Below, piece after piece: positions 18,737 to 27,042 of a DNA stretch of 64,000 nucleotides. The translations under genes and the position numbers were made by a program. How positions within the stretch are numbered: the first letter of the stretch is position 1; each line of letters opens with the position of its first letter. Source of the DNA: Allosphingosinicella deserti (GTDB taxonomy: Bacteria > Pseudomonadota > Alphaproteobacteria > Sphingomonadales > Sphingomonadaceae); assembly GCF_003012735.1 (NCBI RefSeq), contig NZ_PXYI01000002.1, forward strand, positions 434,001-498,000, given 5' to 3'. The notes beneath the pieces are model-generated. The model had not been told where the DNA came from. It worked only from the letters and a program-made list of their open reading frames with translations, and did not search any database.

Positions 18737-18763
18737 GCGGAAAGGCGGCTAGCGCCTTTCCGC
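18737..18763 (-). terminator. Intercistronic hairpin between pstS and pstC
   Basis: Perfect 11-bp inverted repeat (GCGGAAAGGCG with CGCCTTTCCGC) around a 5-base loop, directly after pstS. No U-tract follows on the minus strand, so it more likely stabilises the pstS mRNA or partly attenuates read-through than acting as a full terminator. Confidence 0.6.
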
Positions 18764-18788
18764 GACAGAGATGCGACAGTGGCGCGAC

Positions 18789-19832
18789 TTACTTGAGCTC
18801 GGCGCCATTCAGCGGCGTCAGCTGGGTGGCCGCCTGCACGGCCTTTGCCTGCACGTCGGCGGGGGACGGGATCAGCCCACGACGTTCGAGATAGCCGCCC
18901 TTGGCCCAGGCGCGGCTATATTCGGCGAGGAACTCCTTCATGCCTGGGACGGCGTTCACATGCTCGCCCTTGGCGTAGAGATAGACCTGCCGGGCACCGG
19001 GGTAGGTGAGGCTGGAAATGGTCTCGGCGGTCGGCGCGGTGCCGTTCAGCGGAATGCCGCGGACCTTGTCGGTATTCTCCTCCAGGAACGAATAACCGAG
19101 AACGCCGATTGCACCCGGATCCTGGGTGACCTTCTGGACGAGCAAATTGTCGTTCTCGCCGGCATCGACCCAGGCGCCGTCCTCGCGCACCTTGGTGCAC
19201 AGATCCTTGTGCTTGTCCTTGTCGCTGTCCTTGAGTGCCTTCATCGCGGGATCGCTCTCGCAGCCTTTCTCCAGGATCAGCTCTGCGAAGCTGTCGCGGG
19301 TGCCCGACGTGCTCGGCGGACCGAAGACCCGGATCGGCACGGCCGGCAGCGACGCATTGACGTCCTTCCAGGTCTTGGCCGTGTTCGGCTTGCCGAACGG
19401 ATTGGCGGCGACGGCCTTGTAGACGTCGGCGGTGGTGAGCTGGAAGCCGGGCGCGTTGTTCGCTTCGATGAGGGCAAGACCGTCGATGCCGACCGGAACC
19501 TCGATGATCGTCTTGACGCCGTTCTTGGCGCAATCGTCGAACTCGGATTTCTTGATCCGCCGCGATGCGTTGGTCATGTCCGGGAAGGTGTCGCCGACGC
19601 CTGCGCAGAACAATTTCATGCCCGCGCCCGTGCCGGTCGATTCGACGATCGCGCTCATTCCCTGGTTGGCGCGCTGAAACTGCTCGGAAACCGCAGTCGT
19701 GAACGGATAGACGGTCGAGGAGCCGACGATCTGCAGCTGCTGTCCGCCGCCGCTACCGCCGCTCGATCCATTGCCGCCGCAGGCCGCGACTGCCAGTGCC
19801 GCGAGTGACGCTGCGATAAACCGCTTGTTCAA
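18789..19832 (-). CDS. pstS: Phosphate-binding lipoprotein PstS
   Basis: This is the periplasmic phosphate-binding component, about 347 residues. The best start is a TTG at 19832, preceded by GGGAGG with 5-base spacing. It leads straight into a lipoprotein signal (AALAVAAC, Cys as lipidation site) and a Gly/Ser linker (GGNGSSGGSGGG). Phosphate-binding loops typical of PstS are present: VGSSTVYPF, ESTGTGAGMK and PSTSGTRDSF. No ATG is available in a sensible place; the long upstream frame is a shadow of phoR. Three 11-bp-spaced TGTCA repeats lie upstream, so PhoB control is expected. Confidence 0.95.
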   Translation of the reverse strand: MNKRFIAASLAALAVAACGGNGSSGGSGGGQQLQIVGSSTVYPFTTAVSEQFQRANQGMSAIVESTGTGAGMKLFCAGVGDTFPDMTNASRRIKKSEFDDCAKNGVKTIIEVPVGIDGLALIEANNAPGFQLTTADVYKAVAANPFGKPNTAKTWKDVNASLPAVPIRVFGPPSTSGTRDSFAELILEKGCESDPAMKALKDSDKDKHKDLCTKVREDGAWVDAGENDNLLVQKVTQDPGAIGVLGYSFLEENTDKVRGIPLNGTAPTAETISSLTYPGARQVYLYAKGEHVNAVPGMKEFLAEYSRAWAKGGYLERRGLIPSPADVQAKAVQAATQLTPLNGAELK

Positions 19833-19900
19833 GTGAACCTCCCATACGTGCCCCCCAACCGGGACCTGTGGCCTGACTAGGCCTCTTCGGAGAGTCTCCT

Positions 19901-19930
19901 GTGACACTTGCATGACACTTTCATGACATG
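19901..19930 (-). promoter_or_regulatory. Pho box upstream of pstS
   Basis: Read on the minus strand there are three TGTCA cores spaced exactly 11 bp apart (TGTCATGAAAG, TGTCATGCAAG, TGTCAC; plus-strand cores at 19902, 19913 and 19924). This is the canonical PhoB-binding pattern. The element overlaps the last codons of phoR. Confidence 0.85.
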
Positions 19931-21138
19931 ATCTGCCCGTCCGCCGGAGGCCGCGGCAACAACACGTGCACGGACGTACCTTCGCCCAGCATGCTGCGAA
20001 TGTCGAGACGACCGCGATGGCGCCAGACGATATGTTTGACGATCGCGAGGCCCAGTCCGGTCCCCCCCTGGGCGCGGCTGCGGCTGGCATTGACCCTGTA
20101 GAAGCGCTCGGTGAGGCGGGGCAGGTAGGCCGGGTCGATCCCTTCGCCGCGATCGGTGACGATCATCCGCACCATCTCGCGCGCGTCCTCGAAGGTGACG
20201 GTGATGGGCGTGTCCGGATTGCCGTATTTCACGGCATTGACGACGAGGTTGCGGATGAGTTGAAGCAACTGGCCGTGGTCGCCCGCAACGATCGTGCCAT
20301 GGCTCATGTTCTCGATCTCGAGGCGATTGCCATGCTCCGCCAGAAGTGCGCCGCAGCCCGAGCGCACTTCCTCGACCAGCGGCACGAGGTCGAGCGGTTC
20401 CGTCGGCGGGCGGAACCGCTCCGCCTCGATTCGGGACAGTGACATCAGATCGTCGATCAGCGTCTGCATGCGCTTGCCCTCGGCGTCCATGATTCCGAGG
20501 AAGCGCTCGCGCAAATCCTTGTCGCCGCCGGCCGTCTCGTCCCGCAAGGTCTCGATGAAGCCGAGCACGGTGGCGAGCGGCGTCCGCAGCTCGTGGCTGG
20601 CGTTGGCGACGAAATCCACGCGCATCTTCTCGGCCGCCACCGCTTCGCTGCGATCGGCGAGGCGCACGAGTCGAAGTCCGCTCGGCAGGTTGGCGATCGT
20701 CATCAGCCAGCGCCGGTCCGCTTCGCCGAGGCCGGTCACCTCGATCTGCTCGACAGTCTCGCCGCGATTCGCCGCCAGGCGCTCCAGCACTGCGGGATGG
20801 CGGACGGCCAGCCGGACATCCTGGCCTTCTACCCACTCGCCGAACAGCTGACGCGCGGCTGGATTGGCCACCAGCACGCGTCCGTTCTGCAGAAGGATCA
20901 TCGGCTCCGGCAGCGGCTGGACGATCTCGCGGGCAAGACGCTCGACATCCTCCGCGCCGGCTTCCGGCGCACGGATCGGATCGGGGAAGAAATAGGCGTT
21001 CCAGCAGATCAAAACGGCGACTGCACCCGCAAGCACGCCCAGCAGAGCCGCGCCGACAGGCAAGTCGACACTTTGGGATGCTAGAAGGGCAACCGCAATG
21101 ACGGCCGCGGCAGCGGAAAGGCGAAGGGGAAAGCGCAT
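19921..21138 (-). CDS. phoR: Phosphate-regulon sensor histidine kinase PhoR
   Basis: This membrane histidine kinase senses phosphate status through the Pst/PhoU complex and phosphorylates PhoB. The ATG at 21138 gives 405 residues. It has two N-terminal TM helices, a PAS-like segment (residues 65-165, containing PEPMILLQNGRVLVANPAARQ), the H-box FVANASHELRTPLATV with phospho-accepting His182, N-box RNLVVNAVKYG, G1 VTDRGEGID, F-box ERFYRV and G2 GGTGLGLAIVKHIV. It is upstream of pstS on the same strand and divergent from the phosphate porin. Its partner phoB is not adjacent. Confidence 0.93.
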   Translation of the reverse strand: MRFPLRLSAAAAVIAVALLASQSVDLPVGAALLGVLAGAVAVLICWNAYFFPDPIRAPEAGAEDVERLAREIVQPLPEPMILLQNGRVLVANPAARQLFGEWVEGQDVRLAVRHPAVLERLAANRGETVEQIEVTGLGEADRRWLMTIANLPSGLRLVRLADRSEAVAAEKMRVDFVANASHELRTPLATVLGFIETLRDETAGGDKDLRERFLGIMDAEGKRMQTLIDDLMSLSRIEAERFRPPTEPLDLVPLVEEVRSGCGALLAEHGNRLEIENMSHGTIVAGDHGQLLQLIRNLVVNAVKYGNPDTPITVTFEDAREMVRMIVTDRGEGIDPAYLPRLTERFYRVNASRSRAQGGTGLGLAIVKHIVWRHRGRLDIRSMLGEGTSVHVLLPRPPADGQIMS

Positions 21139-21185
21139 CGGCGCCCTCCTAGCGTGCTGCGTCGCACCGTACAAAGCGTAGCGAC

Positions 21186-21245
21186 CGTCATATTAGTGTC
21201 ATCATCCCGTCTTCGAACCGCAATTCGACTGTCTTATCGCTGTCC
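21186..21245 (+). promoter_or_regulatory. Phased Pho-box array upstream of the phosphate porin
   Basis: Cores CGTCA (21186), TGTCA (21197), CGTCT (21208), then TGTCT (21230) and TGTCC (21241) all fall on the same 11-bp register; the 21219 position is degenerate. This lies in the phoR/porin divergent region and is a strong candidate PhoB site for the porin. Confidence 0.7.
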
Positions 21246-21272
21246 GAAAGCCCTGCAGAACAGGAGACGTGC

Positions 21273-22796
21273 ATGCTCAGGAAGATCTTCGTCGCCGGCC
21301 TTCTTGCCACCGCCGTTACGTCTCCGGCCCGTGCGCAGGGCGGCGGAGGGGTGGCAGCGATCGAGGCGGAGCTCGCCGCCATGCGCGCAAAGATCGCGCA
21401 GCTCGAAGCGGAGGTGTCGGCTCTCAAGTCGGCACAATCCGGCCAGAGTGCGGCAGCCTTGGCCGCGCCTGCCGCGCAGCCTCCAGCCGCTGCCGAGGCC
21501 GTGGCGACGAACGTTGCGCCGGCGCCCGAGTCGCCGACCTGGCGGGGGGCGCCGCAATTCGCCGACAAGAACGGGTTCAGCTTCAAGCCGAGAGGCTTCC
21601 TCCAGTTCGATGCCGGCCATGTCTCCACGCCCGGACCGGAATATGCAGGCACGGTGGGTGGGTTGAACTACAACAATCTCGGATGGAACAGCCGCGGACG
21701 AAGGATCGTCGTCGGCGTTCAGGGAACGCTGCCCGGCGGCTTTGCCTATAATGCCGAATTCAACTTCGCCCAGGCCCAGGTCGATTATGAGGACATCATC
21801 ATCACCTATCAGCGGCCGAAATCGCCACTGCTGGTGACGATCGGCAACTTCTTCCCCTATTCCGGTCTCGACTCGGTGACGAGCTCGCGTGTCACCAGCC
21901 TGCTGGAACGCGCCTCTGCGACGGACGCGTTCAGCTTCAACCGACGCCTCGGTGTCGGCATCGCCTATCTCGATCCGAAGAACGATTCCTACCTGCTCAC
22001 CGCCGGTATTTTCGGGCAGGAGATCAACAACAGCAATGTCGCCCGGACGGGCTGGCAGGCGAGTGCCCGTGCCGTCTATTCTCCGAAGATCGGAGATGAC
22101 ACACGGCTCCACCTCGGCGCCAACTTCCAGCATCGCGTGGCCCAGCAGGACGCGCAGAACGTGCAATACCGGGTTCGTCCCCTGACTCAACTGACCGATC
22201 AGCGGTTCATCGACACCGGTGCGATCGCTGCCGATGGCGACGATATCTTCGGGCTGGAATTCGCTGCGATCAGCGGCCCGTTTCACGTTACGGCGGAGGC
22301 GCAGCGTGTCTGGGTAAGGGGCTTCCGGCCGGGGCGTACCTTCGGGCCCAATGACGGCGCAGGCAATGGGCTTTTCTATTCCGGCGATCCGGTGTTCGGC
22401 TCCGCCTACGGCGAGATCGGCTTCTACTTCACCGGGGAAAGCCGCGGTTATCGCGGCGGGCGCTGGGACCGGGTCAAGGTCAAGCGTCCCTTCGACAAGG
22501 GCGGCTGGGGCGCGCTTCAGGCCAATTTCCGGGTCGAGCATATCGATCTCAGCGACCGCGCCGACGGCGCCACCCTGCTGGCACCGGATTTCGTCAACGG
22601 CGGACGCCAGCTCGCTTATGCCGGAAGTCTCATCTGGAACCCGACCGATTATCTGCGGTTCATGGCGCAATATACGCACATCGCCTACGAAGGGGGCCCG
22701 CGGGCAGCGACGGTGGTGCCCGGCTCGGCGGACCCGCTGGACGAACGCAGCTTCGACGTGGACACGTTCGGTGTGCGTGCCCAGGTGGATTTCTGA
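21273..22796 (+). CDS. Phosphate-selective porin, OprO/OprP family
   Basis: This outer-membrane channel of 507 residues begins with a signal peptide (MLRKIFVAGLLATAVTSPARAQ). A short coiled coil (IEAELAAMRAKIAQLEAEVSAL) follows, as often seen in OprP-like porins, then an Ala/Pro linker and a 16-strand-type barrel rich in Tyr/Trp/Arg. Typical stretches are PRGFLQFDAG, YNAEFNFAQAQVDYED and VNGGRQLAYAGSLIWNPTDYLRF split over the barrel. It ends in aromatic Phe, as outer-membrane barrels do. The position opposite phoR and the phased Pho box upstream support a role in phosphate or polyphosphate uptake. Confidence 0.9.
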   Translation: MLRKIFVAGLLATAVTSPARAQGGGGVAAIEAELAAMRAKIAQLEAEVSALKSAQSGQSAAALAAPAAQPPAAAEAVATNVAPAPESPTWRGAPQFADKNGFSFKPRGFLQFDAGHVSTPGPEYAGTVGGLNYNNLGWNSRGRRIVVGVQGTLPGGFAYNAEFNFAQAQVDYEDIIITYQRPKSPLLVTIGNFFPYSGLDSVTSSRVTSLLERASATDAFSFNRRLGVGIAYLDPKNDSYLLTAGIFGQEINNSNVARTGWQASARAVYSPKIGDDTRLHLGANFQHRVAQQDAQNVQYRVRPLTQLTDQRFIDTGAIAADGDDIFGLEFAAISGPFHVTAEAQRVWVRGFRPGRTFGPNDGAGNGLFYSGDPVFGSAYGEIGFYFTGESRGYRGGRWDRVKVKRPFDKGGWGALQANFRVEHIDLSDRADGATLLAPDFVNGGRQLAYAGSLIWNPTDYLRFMAQYTHIAYEGGPRAATVVPGSADPLDERSFDVDTFGVRAQVDF

Positions 22797-22813
22797 ACGA
22801 GAGGCGAGACGCC

Positions 22814-23002
22814 ATGGCCGACGAACCCGAAGACCTGCCGCTCCACGCCGAAGCGCAGGCGCGCGCGAAATGGCGTGGCGGCGAGACGATCATCGCCAAG
22901 GGCGAGGAAGAGGGGCTGCCGGCCAGCGAAGTCGACAATGCCGCGGAGGAGGCAAAGGCGGACAGCAGCGCCGGCAGGGCGGACCTTCTGCCGCCGGATT
23001 GA
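22814..23002 (+). CDS. Small acidic hypothetical protein (62 residues)
   Basis: This short ORF starts 17 bp after the porin stop, with a GAGAGGCGAGA purine-rich stretch before the ATG. The product is hydrophilic and acidic, with repeated Glu/Ala (for example NAAEEAKADSS), and has no membrane segment. It may be cotranscribed with the porin. I do not recognise a family. The spacing, the ribosome-binding site and the codon use make it more likely real than the overlapping minus-strand frame. Confidence 0.5.
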   Translation: MADEPEDLPLHAEAQARAKWRGGETIIAKGEEEGLPASEVDNAAEEAKADSSAGRADLLPPD

Positions 23003-23102
23003 CGGCGCACGAAGGAGGCGGGGCGAAGATTTCACCTCGACCGACTCCCTGTCCCTCTGCAACGCTCCAGCCTCCGCATATCCGCTGCCCGAGGCCTTTT
23101 CT

Positions 23103-23381
23103 TTGTTGGACGAGACACTTGCCCGCGCCCTTGTCGCAGACCATCTCGGCGTCGCGCCGGCGATGGTCGTCGACGCGGCCTCGCTCGTCGATCTCGGCGC
23201 CGATCCGCTCGATGTGCTCGCGCTCGTGCTAAGATTGGAAAAGGCGTTCGGCATCGGCATCAGCGATGCGCAGGCCGACGGCTGCCGCACTGTCGCCGAT
23301 CTCTTGCAGGTCCTCAGGCTGTCCCTGAACTGCAAGACGGAGGCTGTAAGCGCGGGCGTTCCGGCTGGAGCCCGCGTCTAG
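23103..23381 (+). CDS. Acyl-carrier-protein-like small protein lacking the phosphopantetheine serine
   Basis: A TTG at 23103, 8 bases after GAGG, opens a 92-residue protein with clear ACP architecture: helix I (ETLARALVADHLGV), then DLGADPLDVLALVLRLEKAFGI and a C-terminal helix (TVADLLQVL). Ordinary ACPs read DLGADSLD at this place, the Ser carrying 4'-phosphopantetheine; here residue 35 is Pro, so it cannot be charged in the usual way. It may serve as a binding or regulatory scaffold, or be a decaying copy. The start codon is uncertain because no ATG lies in frame nearby. Confidence 0.6.
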   Translation: MLDETLARALVADHLGVAPAMVVDAASLVDLGADPLDVLALVLRLEKAFGIGISDAQADGCRTVADLLQVLRLSLNCKTEAVSAGVPAGARV

Positions 23382-23412
23382 TGCGGGTCAGAAGAAGAGA
23401 CTCTGGAGTACC

Positions 23413-23733
23413 ATGCTTTTCGAGAATGATAACGAGGCCGAAGCCGCACTTCGTGAGGGCATCGCCAGGAAACGCTGCGTGTCCGCAGTGTACAACAAGC
23501 GCACTGTGATCGTCGCGCCGCACCAGATGTTCGAGCGCCACGGCGATCTGTTCATCCGCGCGGTCACCGTCGAGATCGACGGCCAGAAGCCGAAGGAAGC
23601 CAAGCTCGGCACGTTCAAGCTTGCCGGCTTGAAGGACGTCGAAATCACGCGCAAACTGTTCCGGCCGCAGGCGGATCTGCTCGCGGCGGCCGAGCCGCAC
23701 GTCGCCGACAACGTGCTCACGGCCGTCAGTTGA
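23413..23733 (+). CDS. Small WYL-like protein of unknown function
   Basis: This 106-residue protein is predicted to be mainly beta. The pattern (ARKRCVSAVYNKRTVIVAPH, ERHGDLFIRAVTVEIDG, KLGTFKLAGL) resembles the WYL-type ligand-binding fold, but it is a stand-alone domain without a helix-turn-helix. The ATG has GGAGTA about 6 bases upstream. It lies 31 bp after the ACP-like gene and just before the ATP-grasp cluster, on the same strand. The WYL relationship is tentative; function unknown. Confidence 0.6.
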   Translation: MLFENDNEAEAALREGIARKRCVSAVYNKRTVIVAPHQMFERHGDLFIRAVTVEIDGQKPKEAKLGTFKLAGLKDVEITRKLFRPQADLLAAAEPHVADNVLTAVS

Positions 23734-23821
23734 TCGGAGCAGGGCACAACTCCGCGTCGCGGGCGTATGGATGGAATGCCGTGGGTAAACGGCCATAAGT
23801 CAGCGGAGACAATCTCGATCG

Positions 23822-25276
23822 GTGGCAGCCAGACCGGCTTTTGACGAACTCTGGGGCGCAAGCGCGGGCGAGGAGGTGCGCGCCGGCTTCGAGCCGCTCG
23901 GCGAGTGGCTGCGCGAAACCAGCGCCGCGGAGCTCGATCGCCGCCAGCACGCCGCCGAAGCGGCCTTTCGAAGCCTCGGCATCACCTTCAACGTCTATGG
24001 TGAGGATGAGGCGGCCGAGCGGATCATCCCGTTCGATATCATTCCCCGCATTCTTTCGGCCGGCGAATGGGCGCGGCTTTCGGCCGGGCTCGAACAGCGC
24101 GTGCACGCGATCAACGCCTTCGTCGACGACGTCTACGGCGCGCGCAAGATCCTCGCGGACGGCGTGGTTCCGGCCGATATCGTGCTCGGCAACGAGCAAT
24201 TCTGCGTTCCTGTCGCCGGCGCACGGCCGCCGCACGGCGTCTATGCCCATATCTGCGGGATCGATCTCGTCCGCACCGGCCCGGACGAATTCTACGTGCT
24301 GGAGGACAATGCCCGGACTCCGTCCGGCGTCTCCTACATGATCGAGAATCGCGAGGCGATGCTGCGCCTGTGCCCCGAATTGTTCGAGCGGCTCGCGGTG
24401 CGTCCGGTCGATACCTATCCCGAATTGCTCCGCGACACCTTGCAGTCGGTGGCGCCCGACGGCGCCGTCCAGCCGCGCTGCGTGCTGCTGACGCCCGGCC
24501 ACTACAATTCGGCCTTTTACGAACACAGCTTCCTCGCCAACAACATGGGCATCGAGCTGGTCGAGGGGCGCGATCTCGAGGTCGACGACGATATCGTCTG
24601 GATGCGCACCATCGACGGACGGGTGCGGGTGGACGTCATCTACCGGCGGATCGACGACGCGTTCATCGATCCGCTCGTCTTCCGCCCCGATTCGATGCTG
24701 GGCGTTTCCGGGCTGATGGCGGCCTATCTCGCCGGCAACGTCACCCTGGTGAATGCGCCCGGCACCGGCATCGCCGACGACAAGGCGATCTACAGCTACA
24801 TGCCCGACATCGTCCGTTACTATACCGGCGAGGAGCCCCGGCTTCCCAATGTCGAGACCTGGCGCTGCCGCGAGCCGGCGTCGCTCCAATATACGCTCGA
24901 TCATCTCGACGAACTCGTGGTGAAGCTGGTCGACGGCTCGGGAGGCTACGGCATGCTGGTCGGGCCGACAGCGTCTCGGGCCGAAATCGAGGCCTTCCGG
25001 GCCGCCCTGATCGCGCAGCCGCAGCGCTACATCGCGCAGCCGACCCTCGCGCTGTCGACCATCCCGACCATCACCGACAAGGGTATCGTCCCGCGGCACG
25101 TCGACTTCCGTCCCTTCGTGCTCACCGGGTCTTCGGGAGTCACCACCGTCCCTGGCGGCCTCACCCGGGTGGCGTTGCGCGAAGGATCGCTGGTCGTCAA
25201 TTCCAGCCAGGGCGGCGGCACCAAGGACAGTTTCGTTCTCGATGGCGAGCGTGCCGCCACCGCGGGCAGCACCTGA
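23822..25276 (+). CDS. Circularly permuted type 2 ATP-grasp protein
   Basis: This is a predicted peptide ligase or amidoligase of about 484 residues (GTG start). Characteristic stretches include GRxPSGVSYM-like NARTPSGVSYMIENREAM, ILTPGHYNSA-like LLTPGHYNSAFYEHSFLA and KLVDGSGGYGMLVGP, with DFRPFV and the C-terminal SSQGGGTKD. It is the first gene of a four-gene overlapping cluster (ATP-grasp, alpha-E, transglutaminase-like, Anbu). That association is known from comparative genomics and was proposed to make and process a peptide modification. The stop overlaps the next start (TGATG). Confidence 0.9.
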   Translation: MAARPAFDELWGASAGEEVRAGFEPLGEWLRETSAAELDRRQHAAEAAFRSLGITFNVYGEDEAAERIIPFDIIPRILSAGEWARLSAGLEQRVHAINAFVDDVYGARKILADGVVPADIVLGNEQFCVPVAGARPPHGVYAHICGIDLVRTGPDEFYVLEDNARTPSGVSYMIENREAMLRLCPELFERLAVRPVDTYPELLRDTLQSVAPDGAVQPRCVLLTPGHYNSAFYEHSFLANNMGIELVEGRDLEVDDDIVWMRTIDGRVRVDVIYRRIDDAFIDPLVFRPDSMLGVSGLMAAYLAGNVTLVNAPGTGIADDKAIYSYMPDIVRYYTGEEPRLPNVETWRCREPASLQYTLDHLDELVVKLVDGSGGYGMLVGPTASRAEIEAFRAALIAQPQRYIAQPTLALSTIPTITDKGIVPRHVDFRPFVLTGSSGVTTVPGGLTRVALREGSLVVNSSQGGGTKDSFVLDGERAATAGST

Positions 25277-26205
25277 TGCTCTCCCGCACCGCCGCCAATC
25301 TCTACTGGATCGGCCGCCACATGGAGCGGGCCGAATTCACCACCCGGCTGATCGAGGCGACGATCCGGCTCGATTCGCTGCTTGCCCAGCCCAAGGTCGA
25401 GGAAGCGTGGAAGAGTGCGCTCGCCGTGGTCGGCAGCGCCCCCGACCCGTCGAGCGAAGCACTTGGTGCGTTCGGCGGACGGCGCTTCCTGGCGCTCAGC
25501 CTCGACAATCCGAGCTCGGTCAAATCCTGCCTGTCCGCGGCGCGCGACAATGCTCGGGCAGCGCGCAACGTGCTCACCCAGGAGATCTGGGAAGCGATCA
25601 ACCGCGCCTGGCTGCTGATCCGCGATCGGGCGAGCCCAGGCGGCACCCAGTCGACCCTCAACATGGTCGAGGAGTTGAAGGCGGAGACTCGCGGCTTCGA
25701 AGGTGCGCTTGCCCGCATGCTCCGCAACGAGGCCTATTGGTTCCTGCGTCTCGGTTCGCTGGTGGAGCGCGGCGACAACACCGCGCGCCTGCTCGACGTC
25801 AAATACTTCCTGTTGCTGCCGGACGGCGAGCAGGTCGGCGGTCTGCGCGACCGCGATCAGTGGATGACCCTGCTCCACGTCGTCTCGGGCCGCACCGCCT
25901 ACCGTACCATCTATCGCCAGGCCCTGCAGCCGTGGCTGATCGCCGACCTGCTGATCTTCCGCAAGGAATTGCCGCGCTCGCTCGCCGCGGCCGCCACCGA
26001 GACGGTCGCGATCCTGGCCGAATTCGGCGACATGTCGGGCCTCCAGGGGGAGGCCGACCGGCTCGCACGCCGCCGGCTCGGCCGGCTCGAGGACGGCACG
26101 ATCGAAGAGCTGCTGGCGGAGGGGCTCCATGAATCCCTGGGTAGATTCATGCGTGAAAATGCCGCACTCGATGCAGCCATCGCCAATCAGTTCCGGTTCG
26201 CCTGA
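25276..26205 (+). CDS. Alpha-E domain protein
   Basis: This 309-residue all-helical protein has the family's opening MLSRTAANLYWIGRHMERAE, a Glu-rich helical core (VERGDNTARLLDVKYF is diagnostic) and a conserved C-terminal helix. The biochemical function of the family is unknown; it travels with circularly permuted ATP-grasp and transglutaminase-like proteins. Start and stop both overlap neighbours (TGATG at 25276 and 26205), showing a translationally coupled operon. Confidence 0.9.
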   Translation: MLSRTAANLYWIGRHMERAEFTTRLIEATIRLDSLLAQPKVEEAWKSALAVVGSAPDPSSEALGAFGGRRFLALSLDNPSSVKSCLSAARDNARAARNVLTQEIWEAINRAWLLIRDRASPGGTQSTLNMVEELKAETRGFEGALARMLRNEAYWFLRLGSLVERGDNTARLLDVKYFLLLPDGEQVGGLRDRDQWMTLLHVVSGRTAYRTIYRQALQPWLIADLLIFRKELPRSLAAAATETVAILAEFGDMSGLQGEADRLARRRLGRLEDGTIEELLAEGLHESLGRFMRENAALDAAIANQFRFA

Positions 26206-27041
26206 TGCGCCTGTCGGTCAATCACACGACCACCTACCGCTATTCGGAGCCGACGCGCCGGATCATCCAGCTGCTGCGGGTAACCCCGTCGAGCTTTCAG
26301 GGCCAGACCGTGCTCAGCTGGCGGATCGACGTCGATTGCGACGTTCGCCTGCGCGAAGGACGGGACGGGTTCGGCAACGTCACCCACATGCTCTACGTCG
26401 ATCAGCCTGTGCAGGTGCTGACCCTCGCTGTCTCGGGACGGGTGCTGACGGAGGACAATGCGGGTGTCGTCCGGGCCGTCCCCGGCGATCTGCCGCACCA
26501 GGTGTTCCTCCGCGAGACCCCGCTCACCGCGGCCGGCAATGCGCTGGATTGGCTGGCGATGGACATATCCGAGGAGGGCGGGGCCAAGCTCGATATCCTG
26601 CACGGGCTTAATCGCCGGATCCATGATCGCATGCGGTTCGACGTCGCCGCGACCGGGGTCGGCACCAGTGCCGAGGATGCGTTCGGGGCGGGACACGGCG
26701 TGTGCCAGGATTTCGCCCACATCTTCATTGCCGTTGCCCGCCGCCTCGGCATCCCCGCGCGCTACGTCTCCGGCCATCTGTTCCGCCGCGACGGCGCCCA
26801 TCAGCAGCCGGCGGCCCATGCCTGGGTCGAAGCGTTCGTCGACGATCTCGGCTGGGTGGCGTTCGATCCGACCAACGGCATCAGCACCGACGACGCCTAT
26901 TTGCGCGTCGCCTGCGGGCTCGATTACCGTGAAGCGGCGCCGGTGGTCGGCGCCCGCTCCGGCGGCGGCACCGAGGAGCTTTCGGTCGAAGTGGCCGTTC
27001 ACCAGGCGCGGTCGCAATCGCAGTGGCAGGTACAGAATTGA
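26205..27041 (+). CDS. Transglutaminase-like cysteine peptidase/amidase
   Basis: This 278-residue protein begins with the N-terminal beta domain found in this subfamily (LSVNHTTTYRYSEPTRRIIQLLRV). The papain-like catalytic core has Cys in GHGVCQDFAHIFIA, His in AHAWVEAFVDDLGWVAFD and Asp in FDPTNG, so all three catalytic residues are present. It is third in the ATP-grasp / alpha-E / transglutaminase / Anbu cluster and probably hydrolyses or transfers amide bonds made by the ATP-grasp partner (inference). Confidence 0.92.
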   Translation: MRLSVNHTTTYRYSEPTRRIIQLLRVTPSSFQGQTVLSWRIDVDCDVRLREGRDGFGNVTHMLYVDQPVQVLTLAVSGRVLTEDNAGVVRAVPGDLPHQVFLRETPLTAAGNALDWLAMDISEEGGAKLDILHGLNRRIHDRMRFDVAATGVGTSAEDAFGAGHGVCQDFAHIFIAVARRLGIPARYVSGHLFRRDGAHQQPAAHAWVEAFVDDLGWVAFDPTNGISTDDAYLRVACGLDYREAAPVVGARSGGGTEELSVEVAVHQARSQSQWQVQN

Positions 27042-27042
27042 A

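Noticed and set aside
22685-23335. 216-codon minus-strand frame over the small acidic protein and ACP-like gene
   Set aside because: It is Ser/Arg-rich with no motif, whereas the plus strand encodes a recognisable ACP fold and a porin end.
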